Origin: Bradyrhizobium algeriense
GTDB taxonomy: Bacteria; Pseudomonadota; Alphaproteobacteria; Rhizobiales; Xanthobacteraceae
Assembly: GCF_003062295.1 (NCBI RefSeq)
Contig: NZ_PYCN01000003.1
Location: 124,001-188,000 of the forward strand
Length of the DNA stretch: 64,000 bases
Reading direction: 5' to 3'
The notes below the pieces were generated by a model that was not told the origin of the DNA, ran no database searches, and worked only from the letters and a program-made list of their open reading frames with translations. Shown here in pieces: positions 54,906 through 63,420 of the stretch (the stretch's first letter is position 1; each line of letters begins with the position of its first letter). A program made the position numbers and the translations under genes.

Positions 54906-56162
54906 ATGTCAATCTGTGGCCTTGATTTCGGAACGTCGAACACGACGCTTGGCACCATCGAGGGCCATGCGCCGGTTCTGGTGGCCCTGGAGGCCACACA
55001 GACCACTATACCCAGTGCGATGTTCTATGAGGTGGACGGGGGCGTTCTGATCGGCCGCAGGGCCGTGGAAACCTATGTCGAAGGCGCGCCCGGCCGGCTG
55101 ATGCGAAGCCTCAAGTCGGTGCTCGGCACCTCGCTGATCGACGAAACCACCCGGCTCGGGCGCGCACGGGTCAGCTTTCGCGACGTGATCGCCTATTACC
55201 TCGGTGCGGTCAAACGCCGCGCGGAGCAGGCCACGGCGCGCGAACTGCGCGAGGTTGTTCATGGCCGGCCGGTGCACTTCGTCGACAACGCGCCGGACGC
55301 CGATCGCAAGGCGGAGGACACCCTGCGGACGATTGCGCGGGGGATCGGCTTTGACGAGGTCACGTTTCAGTTCGAACCGATCGCCGCGGCGCTGGACTAT
55401 GAGCGACAGATCACATCCGAGGAAGTCGCACTCATCGCCGATATCGGTGGCGGCACCTCCGACTTTTCTATCGTGCGTCTGGGGCCCGAGCGCCACGGCA
55501 AGGCCGATCGCGCGGCCGATATCCTCGCCAATGACGGCGTGCGCATCGGCGGCACCGATTTCGACCGTCAACTCAGCCTCGGCGTGATCATGCCGCTGTT
55601 CGGATTCCGCAGCGCCATGAAGCGTCCCGGGCTTGACGTGCCGTCGAGCTATTTCCACGACCTCGCGACCTGGTCGAGCATCAACCGCATGTACGATCCG
55701 CGCGTGATGGCCGATATCCGCCAGGTGCGGCAGGAGGCCAGCGAGCCGGAACTTCTCGACCGACTGATACGCGTGGTGCACGAACAGCGCGGTCATACGC
55801 TGGCGATGGAAGTCGAAGAGGCCAAGATCGCCCTGTCCGAGCAGCGCCGGGCGGACATCCCGCTGGAGTGGGTTACCCCCGGCCTTGGCGCTGATATCAG
55901 CCGCCCCGATCTCGTCAGCCATACAAAACAGCTGGCCGATCGCATCGCGGCGCGGATCAACAACTGCCTTATCCAGGCAGGCCTGGCCGCCGGCGATATC
56001 GATTCGGTGTTCCTGACCGGCGGCTCGGTAAAACTCGCCCACGTTCGCAATACGATCGTCAAAGCCGTGCCATCGGCCCGCATCGTCGAGGGCGACATCT
56101 TCGGCGCCGTCGGCAAGGGATTGACGCTGGAGGCGCTGCGACGATACGGGCCGCGAGACTGA
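54906..56162 (+). CDS. yegD: Hsp70-family protein, YegD-like
   Basis: 418 residues comprising only the actin-like ATPase part of Hsp70. GLDFGTSNTTLG at the N-terminus binds phosphate; LIADIGGGTSDFSIV is near 178; and VFLTGGSVKLAHVRNTIV near the end is the adenosine motif. A standard substrate-binding domain is absent, as in YegD. Its partners are unknown. The ATG at 54906 has CAGGAG five bases upstream. Confidence 0.9.
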   Translation: MSICGLDFGTSNTTLGTIEGHAPVLVALEATQTTIPSAMFYEVDGGVLIGRRAVETYVEGAPGRLMRSLKSVLGTSLIDETTRLGRARVSFRDVIAYYLGAVKRRAEQATARELREVVHGRPVHFVDNAPDADRKAEDTLRTIARGIGFDEVTFQFEPIAAALDYERQITSEEVALIADIGGGTSDFSIVRLGPERHGKADRAADILANDGVRIGGTDFDRQLSLGVIMPLFGFRSAMKRPGLDVPSSYFHDLATWSSINRMYDPRVMADIRQVRQEASEPELLDRLIRVVHEQRGHTLAMEVEEAKIALSEQRRADIPLEWVTPGLGADISRPDLVSHTKQLADRIAARINNCLIQAGLAAGDIDSVFLTGGSVKLAHVRNTIVKAVPSARIVEGDIFGAVGKGLTLEALRRYGPRD

Positions 56163-56164
56163 GA

Positions 56165-56638
56165 TTATCTCGTAGGCGCTGTTGCAAGTCTGGTAGATGG
56201 CTCGTGTTGCGATTCCAGCCGGTTAGCGTGGCGGTGAACGAGACGCCACTCGCCTGCTTCGCGGCGGAAAACATGCGTAACCCGGTTGGACCACCCCGTT
56301 GTGCCGTCTACGCTTGCGACGCGCTGACCCTCGAAGGTCTCGATGTCGGTAACATAGAACATCTCCGGCGTGGTGATCGTCGAGATGTTCTCGTGACGTA
56401 CGCTTCCGCCTTTGAACTGGGCGCCGGCCCAGTCCCAACGGCGCGAAACCGCCTCCCATCCCTTTTCGTAACCGCCCCACCCATAGAAGCTGGTTGCCTC
56501 GGAGGTGTGCGAATAGAGATCCTTGATCGCCGAAACGTCACCGTTCGCGACCATGGCCATCGCGGCATGCAATCGAGCGATGGCTGCACGTACCGAAGAT
56601 TCGAGTTCCTCATTGATCACGACATCACTCTGACCCAA
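56165..56638 (-). CDS. NTF2-like (DUF4440/SnoaL-type) protein
   Basis: A 157-residue protein with the NTF2-like cone fold pattern: AIARLHAAMAMVANGDVSAIKDLYSHTSEATSFYGWGGYEKGW, followed by strands with VRHENISTITTPEMFYVTDIETFEG and THVFRREAGEWRLVHRHANRL. It may bind a small ligand. A TTG at 56638 is the only plausible start for full length; GTG 56620 is possible. It shares its strand with the decarboxylase-like gene upstream. Confidence 0.7.
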   Translation of the reverse strand: MGQSDVVINEELESSVRAAIARLHAAMAMVANGDVSAIKDLYSHTSEATSFYGWGGYEKGWEAVSRRWDWAGAQFKGGSVRHENISTITTPEMFYVTDIETFEGQRVASVDGTTGWSNRVTHVFRREAGEWRLVHRHANRLESQHEPSTRLATAPTR

Positions 56639-56650
56639 GCGACAAATCCG

Positions 56651-57178
56651 TCAGCCCACGACTTCCCCTACCGGCTGCAGATCGATGGCAAACGTTTCCA
56701 GGAACTTCGACGTCATGATGTAGAAGCCGACCGAGAGCTGCAGTTCGACCAATGCAGCCGGCGTCAGTTTCGAGGCAATCGCGTTGAAGGTCGCGTCCGT
56801 CGGCTTGTGACGCCTGATGATCTCATCGGTGAAGGCGAGCGCCGCGCGTTGTACGTCGTTGAAGCAGGTCGCCGCTTCCCAGTTCTCCAATGCCTCGTTC
56901 TGCTCGTCGGTGACGCCGACGTTCTTGCCGATCCGCTTGTGGGCGACGATTTCGTAAGGTGCCTCGCACAGGATGCCGGTGCGGGTGATGGCGAGCTCGC
57001 GCACGATCGGGTCCAGCTCTCCCTTGTGCCTGATGGCCCCACCCAGCCGGCAGTATTGTTCGAGGTAGCTCGGCGAATGCGCCATCATGCGAAAGATGTT
57101 GGCATTGCGGTTTTTGCCCAGCAATTCGCGGGTGCGCTCGTTGTGCTTGGCGGGATCGCTGTATTCGACGCGGGCCAT
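56651..57178 (-). CDS. Carboxymuconolactone decarboxylase-family protein
   Basis: 175 residues, all-helical AhpD/CMD fold. ELAITRTGILCEAPYEIVAHKRIGKNVGVTDEQ is the active-site segment; only one Cys occurs where AhpD has Cys-x-x-Cys, so a peroxidase role is unlikely. Enzymes with this pattern act on small acids or hydroperoxides. AAGGTGATCA precedes the ATG. It is next to the NTF2-like gene, spaced by 12 bases, suggesting one transcript. Confidence 0.82.
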   Translation of the reverse strand: MARVEYSDPAKHNERTRELLGKNRNANIFRMMAHSPSYLEQYCRLGGAIRHKGELDPIVRELAITRTGILCEAPYEIVAHKRIGKNVGVTDEQNEALENWEAATCFNDVQRAALAFTDEIIRRHKPTDATFNAIASKLTPAALVELQLSVGFYIMTSKFLETFAIDLQPVGEVVG

Positions 57179-57517
57179 TGATCACCTTGGGGTTTGGGGA
57201 TTTTCTGATTTGTTGACAGAGGGATCATGCACCGCAGCAGGAGGCCGATCAACCGCCGAAATGCTGCCGACGCAGGTTCGGGCCTGCGTCCAAGCCGTTC
57301 GAGCCGCGCCAAAAAACTCCCTCTCTCGTGCACAAACCGGCTACGAGCGAGCCAAATTGCCGCCTCAATGCTGGTCGATTCTCAGGACTGTCGATATTCG
57401 CTGAGTGGGGACTCAAAAGAGCGAATACTCGTCGCGGGGTGTTCCGAGTAAAACCAAACTGAGCCATCAAGCCTTCGCGGGCATTGATGACTCATGCCCA
57501 AGTCTAGGGAGTTAGGC
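57179..57517. other. 339-base interval with a hairpin
   Basis: No gene is supported. A hairpin at 57395-57427 (TATTCGCT and AGCGAATA arms with GAGT/ACTC inside) and a GGGCAT/ATGCCC pair at about 57479-57499 stand before the small membrane-protein gene. Confidence 0.45.
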
Positions 57518-57619
57518 ATGAAGGAAGCCACCAAAAAGGCGGCCTCGGAAGCGCTTGCGCAGATGATGGCGGTAACAGCAATGCTCGTTATCGCCAGCGT
57601 CGTGTTCTACTGGCATTGA
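57518..57619 (+). CDS. 33-residue single-pass membrane protein
   Basis: ATG at 57518 with GGGAG seven bases upstream. The protein has a charged start, MKEATKKAASEALAQMM, then a hydrophobic helix AVTAMLVIASVVFY ending in Trp-His. An in-frame ATG at 57494 has no ribosome site. This topology and size are typical of small regulatory or stress-linked membrane proteins. Function unknown; no homologue can be named. Confidence 0.55.
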   Translation: MKEATKKAASEALAQMMAVTAMLVIASVVFYWH

Positions 57620-57704
57620 ATGTTGACGCGTCGAAGCACTCAGATTTTCACCTGTTCCGCGTAATTCTGGGTTGCTTCGTAGCGTGAGCATTGATGCCTG
57701 ACAT

Positions 57705-58064
57705 TCACCTCGTCTTCTCGAAATACGGGACCAGCCTTCCCGCAAACGGCCGATAGCTTGCGGTGACGTTGTCACCGATCGCCAGATCGTTGTCGCCGTG
57801 GGCCATCATGCGAAAGCCCTCCGCCGCATCGACCAGCACGATATTGTAGGGAACATGCGCGCGCGTCTCCGACGTCGCGGCGCGGCACACCAGCGACGTC
57901 GCATAGACCGTCGCGGTTCCACTGGCATGCTTCTCCAGCGGATCCGGCGCACCGCAGGCGGCGCAGAAACGGCGGTGGAAATATTGCACTTTCCCGCACA
58001 CACCGCAGGATTGATAGACGATGGCCTCGGCGCCCTTGGTCCAGTCGGCCAGTTTGTCGCTCAT
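57705..58064 (-). CDS. DUF35 Zn-ribbon/OB-fold acyl-CoA-binding protein
   Basis: 119 residues. CGVCGKVQYFHRRFCAACGA supplies four cysteines of a rubredoxin-like zinc ribbon, then an OB-fold follows with YNIVLVDAAEGFRMMAHG. DUF35 proteins partner thiolase-like proteins, as in steroid side-chain aldolases. It starts inside the stop of the thiolase-like gene (ATGA), which indicates a paired product. Confidence 0.9.
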   Translation of the reverse strand: MSDKLADWTKGAEAIVYQSCGVCGKVQYFHRRFCAACGAPDPLEKHASGTATVYATSLVCRAATSETRAHVPYNIVLVDAAEGFRMMAHGDNDLAIGDNVTASYRPFAGRLVPYFEKTR

Positions 58065-59197
58065 CGTACCCGCTCCAGGAACATGCTGACATGCGACGAC
58101 AGCACGCCGCCATCGCCGTGCAAGAGCGCGATCGAGGCATCGCGGACCTGCCGGGAACCGGCACGTTCCGTCATCTGCAGATGCGTCTCGACCAGATGCG
58201 CCATCGCGCCACCGACGCCGCAATGCCCGTAGCTCAACAGCCCGCCATGGGTGTTGAGCGGCATGGCGCCGTCCCGGCCGAAATGCCCTGCCCGCACCCG
58301 CGCCGCCGCTTCGCCGCGCCCGGCAAGGCCGAGGTCTTCCAGCAGCATAGCGAGCGTGATGGTGAAGCTGTCGTAGACTGCGGCGTAACGCACATCCGAT
58401 ATCGCAACGCCGGATGCTGCCTTTGCCTTGGCGATCGCGATCTCGGCGCCGAGTTCGCTCAAGCGCGGCGCTGCCGTGATGTGCTGATGGGTGTGCGCCT
58501 GCGCACAGCCGCGCACGCGAATGCCGGTCGCGGAGGTCGGCTCGCGGCTGACCACGAACGCCGCACCGCCGTCGGACACCGGACAGCAATCCAAGAGCTT
58601 GAGCGGCATTGCTACCGGCTTTGAAGCCATCACGTCGGCGACGGTGATCGGTTCATGGAACTGCGCGCCGGGATGGGTCACGGCGTGGGCGCGCATCAGC
58701 ACCGCGAATTCGGCGAGGTCTTCCTGGGTGACGCCGTATTCGTGCATGTAGCGCGACGCCACGAGGCCGTAATAAGCGGGGATCGTCGGCCCCAGGGTCA
58801 CCTCGTAATCGGGATGGCCGACCTGTGCCAGCGCCTGGATCGAGGCATCGCGGCTCTGCCCGGTGAGACGGTTCTCGCCGCCGACCACCAGCACATGCTT
58901 TGCCACGCCGGCGTCGACGAGATGGTGCGCCAGCATGGTCATGGCGAGACCTGTGGCCCCGCCGACCTGCACCGCATGCGCATAGGATGGCTGGATGCCA
59001 AAGTGCTCGGCGAACACAGTCGCGAGCATGATGTGCGGCGACACCGTGCTGTAGCCGCAGAGAACCCCATCGATCTCGGATCGCTTCAGCCCGGCATCGG
59101 CAATCGCAAGCTCGGCTGCCTTGCTCATCAGATCGAGCGAGGACGAGCCTTCATGCTTGCCATAGGACGTCAATCCGACGCCGGTGATGAAGCTCAT
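58061..59197 (-). CDS. Thiolase-like protein lacking the active-site Cys
   Basis: 378 residues from ATG 59197 (GAGGCGGAGC upstream); longer forms would be translated from a repeat. The thiolase fold is clear (DGVLCGYSTVSPHIML; NTHGGLLSYGHCGVGGAMAH). Where thiolases have Cys in VENACATG, this protein has VQVGGATG, with Gly80 in its place. Cys-less thiolase homologues paired with DUF35 (Ltp2-type) catalyse retro-aldol cleavage of acyl-CoA side chains; that role is inferred. It overlaps the DUF35 gene by four bases. Confidence 0.88.
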   Translation of the reverse strand: MSFITGVGLTSYGKHEGSSSLDLMSKAAELAIADAGLKRSEIDGVLCGYSTVSPHIMLATVFAEHFGIQPSYAHAVQVGGATGLAMTMLAHHLVDAGVAKHVLVVGGENRLTGQSRDASIQALAQVGHPDYEVTLGPTIPAYYGLVASRYMHEYGVTQEDLAEFAVLMRAHAVTHPGAQFHEPITVADVMASKPVAMPLKLLDCCPVSDGGAAFVVSREPTSATGIRVRGCAQAHTHQHITAAPRLSELGAEIAIAKAKAASGVAISDVRYAAVYDSFTITLAMLLEDLGLAGRGEAAARVRAGHFGRDGAMPLNTHGGLLSYGHCGVGGAMAHLVETHLQMTERAGSRQVRDASIALLHGDGGVLSSHVSMFLERVR

Positions 59198-59218
59198 GAT
59201 TGCTCCGCCTCCCTCATG

Positions 59219-59321
59219 GTCATTCCGGGGCGCGTCGAAGACGCGAAACCGGAATCTCGAGGTTCCACAATGTGCAATTGCACATTGGGATTCGATGCTT
59301 CGCATCGCTCCGGAACAACGA
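59219..59321. repeat. Composite palindromic repeat (CATTCCGG family)
   Basis: It opens with GTCATTCCGGGGCGCGTC and ends in TCCGGAACAACGA, with CCGGAATCTCGAG and AATGTGCAATTGCACATT palindromes inside. It is the second copy of the repeat at 4964, and lies between acyl-CoA dehydrogenase and thiolase-like genes. Confidence 0.8.
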
Positions 59322-59341
59322 TTTGAGAGCGCTGCCCATTA

Positions 59342-60508
59342 TCAATACGACTTCGGCAAACCCAGCACCTTCTCGGCAATGAAGCTAAGAATGAGCTGCG
59401 GACTGATCGGCGCAATCCGCGGGATCAGGGATTCCCGCAGGTAACGCTCGACGTGATATTCCTTGGCGTAACCGAAGCCGCCATGCGTCATGACCGCCTG
59501 CTCGCAGGCGTGGAAGCCGGCTTCGGCGGCAAGATATTTCGCGGCATTGGCGGCCGGGCCGCATGGCATGCCCTGGTCGTACTGCCAGCCTGCACGCAGC
59601 ACCATCATCCACGCGGCTTCCAGCTCCATCCAGTTCTTCGCCAGCGGATGCTGGATACCTTGATTCATGCCGATCGGGCGATTGAACACGATGCGGCTTT
59701 TCGCATATGCCGAGGCCCGTGACAGCGCGATCTGGCCGAGCCCCACCGCTTCCGCCGCAATCAGGATGCGCTCGGGATTCATACCGTGCAGGATATATTC
59801 GAAGCCGCGGCCTTCTTCGCCCAAACGATCCTCGACCGGGATCTCGAAATTCTCGAAGAACAATTCGTTGGAGTCGACGGGCTTGCGACCCATTTTCTCG
59901 ATCTCGTGCACGGTGACGCGCTGCTTGTCGAAGTCCGTGTAGAACAGGCTCAAGCCATGGGTCGGGTTCTTCACTTCTTCCAGCGGCGTGGTGCGCGCCA
60001 ACAGCAAAATCTTGTTGGCGACCTGGGCGGTGGAAATCCAGACCTTCTGGCCGTTGACGATGTATTTGTCGCCCTGGCGCACCGCGCGGGTTTTCAATTG
60101 CGTGGTGTTCAGCCCGGTATTGGGCTCGGTCACCGCAAAGCAGGACTTGTCCCGGCCGTCGATGATCGGCGGCAGCATGCGGGCGCACTGTTCCTTGGTG
60201 CCAAAGACGACAACTGGATTAAGCCCGAACACGTTCATATGCACGGCGGAAGCGCCGGACATGCCCGCGCCGGATTCCGAAATGGTCCGCATCATGATCG
60301 CGGCGTCGGTGATGCCGAGCCCCGACCCGCCATATTCCTCGGGGATACAGATGCCGAGCCAGCCGGCATCCGCCAGCGCACGGTGGAAGTCAGCCGGATA
60401 GCCGCCCTCCTTGTCTTTCTTGAGCCAATAGGCATCGTCGAAGCGCGAACAGATTTTTCCGACCGCGTCGCGGATCGATTCCTGGTTGGCCGACAGCGTA
60501 AAATCCAT
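59342..60508 (-). CDS. Acyl-CoA dehydrogenase
   Basis: 388 residues. CFAVTEPNTGLNTTQLKTRAVRQGDKYIVNGQKVWISTAQ is the FAD and substrate region, and the C-terminus has HGGFGYAKEYHVERYLRESLIPRIAPISPQLILSF, the usual closing motif. It forms a 2,3-enoyl-CoA from a CoA-activated acid. It follows the CaiB gene, 11 bases away, and belongs to the same CoA cluster as the DUF35 pair. Confidence 0.93.
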   Translation of the reverse strand: MDFTLSANQESIRDAVGKICSRFDDAYWLKKDKEGGYPADFHRALADAGWLGICIPEEYGGSGLGITDAAIMMRTISESGAGMSGASAVHMNVFGLNPVVVFGTKEQCARMLPPIIDGRDKSCFAVTEPNTGLNTTQLKTRAVRQGDKYIVNGQKVWISTAQVANKILLLARTTPLEEVKNPTHGLSLFYTDFDKQRVTVHEIEKMGRKPVDSNELFFENFEIPVEDRLGEEGRGFEYILHGMNPERILIAAEAVGLGQIALSRASAYAKSRIVFNRPIGMNQGIQHPLAKNWMELEAAWMMVLRAGWQYDQGMPCGPAANAAKYLAAEAGFHACEQAVMTHGGFGYAKEYHVERYLRESLIPRIAPISPQLILSFIAEKVLGLPKSY

Positions 60509-60519
60509 TTATCTCGTCC

Positions 60520-61722
60520 TTAGGTGTTTGACGCGGTCTTGGTGACGCCATCGCGCACCAGCGCTGCGATCTCATCCGATGAAAAGCCGGCTTCCTCGAG
60601 GATTTCCGCGCTGTGCTCGCTCAGGCGCGGCGCCAGCCGCTTCGTTTCAACCGGCGTTTCGGAAAATCGCGCCGACGGCCTCATGTTGCGGATCCGGCCT
60701 TCGGTCGGATGATCGACGACCGGGAAGAAATCGGTCGCAACGATGTGGGGATCGCCGAGCAGGCTTTCGAGGTCGTGCATCGGCATGACCGGCACATCGG
60801 CCTTCTCGAGGATAGCGGTCCACTCGGCGGTGGTCTTGGTCTCGAGGATGCACGCCAGTTCGGCATAAACAGCGTCGATATTGACGGCGCGGCCGGCGAA
60901 GGTTGCAAATTTCGGGTGGACGCGAAGATCGTCACGCCCCGTTGCGTCGAAGAAATTCTGCCACTGCTTGTCGTTATAGACGATCACGCAGATATAGCCG
61001 TCCGAGGTCTTGTAAGGCCGCCGGTCCGGCGACAGATGACGGGCATAGCCGCCCTTGTCGAGCGGCGGCTCGTAGGTGAGACCGCCCATGTGATCGCCCA
61101 TCACGAAGCCCGCCATGGTCTCGAACATCGGGATATCGACGCGCTGGCCGCGGCCGGTGCGGTTACGATCGACGAGGCTGGCGCAGATGGCGCCTACTGC
61201 CGTGAGGCCGACAATTCGGTCAACCAGCGCATTCGGAACATAGCGCGGCACGCCGTCGGCGGTCTGCGCCATCAGCGCCGGCAACGCCGTCGCGCCCTGG
61301 ATCAGGTCGTCATAGGCGGGTTTTGCCGCATAGGGCCCATCCTGGCCGAAGCCGAACACGCCGGCATAGACCAGGCGCGGATTGATTTCAGACATCACGT
61401 CGTAACCGAGATTCAGCCGCGCCATCGCCTGCGGGCGCACATTATAGACCAGCACGTCGGCGGATTTGATCAGCCGCAGCACGGCGTCGCGCCCGGCCGG
61501 CTTCTTCAAATCGAGACAAATTGAGCGCTTGTTGCGATTGGTGTTGAGGAACACCGGCCCCATGCCGGGATGGCGGGTCGGACCGATTTGCCGCGTCACG
61601 TCGCCATCGTGCGATTCCACCTTGACGACGTCGGCGCCGTAGTCGCCGAGCATCTGGGTCGCATAGGGCCCCATCAGCACGGTCGTCATGTCGATGACCT
61701 TGATGCCTTCCAATGGTCCCAT
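60520..61722 (-). CDS. CaiB/BaiF CoA-transferase
   Basis: A family III CoA-transferase of 400 residues. The protein starts MGPLEGIKVIDMTTVLMGPYATQMLGDYGADVVKVES; the next landmark is NRNKRSICLDLKKPAGRDAVLRL, and the catalytic Asp is in the VLGDPHI-type segment near PVMPMHDLESLLGDPH. It moves CoA between an acyl-CoA donor and a free acid, thereby activating the substrate for the dehydrogenase encoded downstream. Confidence 0.93.
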   Translation of the reverse strand: MGPLEGIKVIDMTTVLMGPYATQMLGDYGADVVKVESHDGDVTRQIGPTRHPGMGPVFLNTNRNKRSICLDLKKPAGRDAVLRLIKSADVLVYNVRPQAMARLNLGYDVMSEINPRLVYAGVFGFGQDGPYAAKPAYDDLIQGATALPALMAQTADGVPRYVPNALVDRIVGLTAVGAICASLVDRNRTGRGQRVDIPMFETMAGFVMGDHMGGLTYEPPLDKGGYARHLSPDRRPYKTSDGYICVIVYNDKQWQNFFDATGRDDLRVHPKFATFAGRAVNIDAVYAELACILETKTTAEWTAILEKADVPVMPMHDLESLLGDPHIVATDFFPVVDHPTEGRIRNMRPSARFSETPVETKRLAPRLSEHSAEILEEAGFSSDEIAALVRDGVTKTASNT

Positions 61723-61845
61723 GGATCAGCCCCGCTCCCCGCCATGCGGCCATCCGGCCTCGCATTGTCGTGAGAACCAAGTAACGGCAGGCCCTTGCGA
61801 AGATCAAGGCGCGCCCAGCGTATGGCCGTATGCGCGCGATGGCGG

Positions 61846-62061
61846 CTATTTCTTCGACGGCTCGTTCTTGGATCTGGCGTCGCGTTCCCGGGTCAGGCGC
61901 TCCAGCTCTTCATTCTGCTGGCTGAGGCGGTCGGCGATGCGCGCTTCATTCCGTTCGCCGGAAGCCGCGGCAGCCTGTTCGATCAACTGCCGGATGTTGT
62001 CTTCCAGAATCCTGATCCGGCTGTTGAGCTCTGCCAGCGACAGCGAACTTTCATTACCCAT
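61846..62061 (-). CDS. Small coiled-coil protein
   Basis: 71 residues from ATG 62061, with GGAGCG upstream. After a short leader the sequence is a heptad-like helix (ELNSRIRILEDNIRQLIEQAAAASGERNEARIADRLSQQNEELERLTRERDAR). It probably forms a dimer. It lies between the CaiB gene and a repeat; the function is unknown. A longer form from 62154 would start in the repeat. Confidence 0.6.
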   Translation of the reverse strand: MGNESSLSLAELNSRIRILEDNIRQLIEQAAAASGERNEARIADRLSQQNEELERLTRERDARSKNEPSKK

Positions 62062-62091
62062 GATGCACGCTCCGAAAAACTCTAGGGTGGG

Positions 62092-62179
62092 CAAAGCCAC
62101 CGGGTCGCGCGAATGCGCGCCCGATGACAGGCTCCGCGTGCCCACCAGTCTCATCGCGCGGCACTAATGGTGGGCTACG
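62092..62179. repeat. TAGGGTGGG inverted repeat, copy 5 (diverged)
   Basis: CTAGGGTGGGCAAAGC with GGTGGGCTACG at the far end, GGGTCGCGCGAATGCGCGCCC within and GCGTGCCCACCA in the middle. It is a diverged member of the family at 5461, and lies just before the thiolase gene. Confidence 0.65.
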
Positions 62180-62195
62180 ATAGCACATTTCGCGG

Positions 62196-63365
62196 CTATT
62201 TCGCGGGCTCCAGCACGGAGACATAATTCGCCACCGCCGCCCCGCCCATGTTGAAGATGCCGGCGAGCCTGGGGTTCTTGAGCTGCATACCCTCGGGCGC
62301 CTGGCCGACGAGCTGCATCGCGCTCATCACATGCATGGAGACGCCGGTGGCGCCGATCGGGTGGCCCTTGGCCTTCAACCCGCCGGACGGATTGACCGGC
62401 AGCTTGCCGTCCTTCTGAGTCCAGCCTTCCTTGATGGCGCGGGCGCCCTGCCCGCGCGGCGTCAGGCCCATCGCTTCATATTCGATCAGTTCGGCGACGG
62501 TGAAGCAGTCGTGGGTTTCCACGAACGACAGATCGGACAGTTGCACGCCGGCCTGCGCCAGCGCGCGCTGCCAGGCAACGGTGCAGCCTTCGAACTGCAG
62601 GATGTCGCGCTTGGACATCGGCAGGAAATCCTGCGCGTGCGCGGTGGCGCGGAAGTTCACCGCCTTGCCCATGGTCTTCGCGGTTTCCGAATCCGCCAGC
62701 ACCAGGGCGGCTGCGCCGTCCGACACCAGCGAACAGTCGGTGCGCTTGAGCGGGCCCGCGACAAACGGGTTCTTCTCGCTCTCGGCGCGGCAGAACTCGT
62801 AACCGAAATCCTTGCGCATCTGCGCATAGGGGTTGGCGACGCCGTTCTTGTGATTCTTGGCCGCGATCATCGCCAGCGCGTCCGACTGGTCGCCGTATTT
62901 CTGGAAATAGCTTTGCGCGATCTTGCCGAACACGCCGGCAAAGCCGCCGACGGTGTCGCCATCCTCGGGCAGATAGGACGCCTTCAGGAGGTAGCGCCCG
63001 ATATCGGCCGAGGGCGTCCGCGTCATCTGCTCGACGCCGACCACCAGCACGATCCTGGCCGCGCCCGCAGCGATCGCCCGGATGCCCTGATGTACCGCCG
63101 CCGAACCGGTGGCGCAGGCGTTTTCGACCCGCGTGGTCGGCTTGAAGCGCAATTTGGGGTCGGCCTGCAGCACCAGCGAGGCCGTAAAATCCTGCGGCGA
63201 GAAGCCGGCATTGAAATGCCCGAGCACGATCTCGTCGACGTCTTCGGCGGATATGCCGGCATCCGCCAGCGCATCGGTCGCAACCCTCACCACTAGGCTC
63301 TCGACGGTTTCGGCGTCGAACTTGCCGAATGGCGTGTGCGCCCATCCGACGATGCTGGCAGTCAT
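62196..63365 (-). CDS. SCP-x-type thiolase
   Basis: 389 residues. The nucleophile Cys84 sits in VENACATGSAA, and NPSGGLKAKGHPIGATG supplies the His near the end. The C-terminal Cys of bacterial thiolase I/II is missing (GGAAVANYVSV), as in SCP-x/lipid-transfer thiolases. It likely cleaves branched or bulky 3-oxoacyl-CoA. It lies upstream of the CaiB and dehydrogenase genes on the same strand. Confidence 0.92.
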   Translation of the reverse strand: MTASIVGWAHTPFGKFDAETVESLVVRVATDALADAGISAEDVDEIVLGHFNAGFSPQDFTASLVLQADPKLRFKPTTRVENACATGSAAVHQGIRAIAAGAARIVLVVGVEQMTRTPSADIGRYLLKASYLPEDGDTVGGFAGVFGKIAQSYFQKYGDQSDALAMIAAKNHKNGVANPYAQMRKDFGYEFCRAESEKNPFVAGPLKRTDCSLVSDGAAALVLADSETAKTMGKAVNFRATAHAQDFLPMSKRDILQFEGCTVAWQRALAQAGVQLSDLSFVETHDCFTVAELIEYEAMGLTPRGQGARAIKEGWTQKDGKLPVNPSGGLKAKGHPIGATGVSMHVMSAMQLVGQAPEGMQLKNPRLAGIFNMGGAAVANYVSVLEPAK

Positions 63366-63420
63366 GGTCGTTCTCCCTGTTTCGGTTCTGAAGCCTTTGT
63401 ACCCTATCAGGAAAAAGACT

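Noticed and set aside
57249..57470. A possible 73-residue gene on the minus strand
   Set aside because: No ribosome site, no motif, and it crosses the hairpin at 57395.
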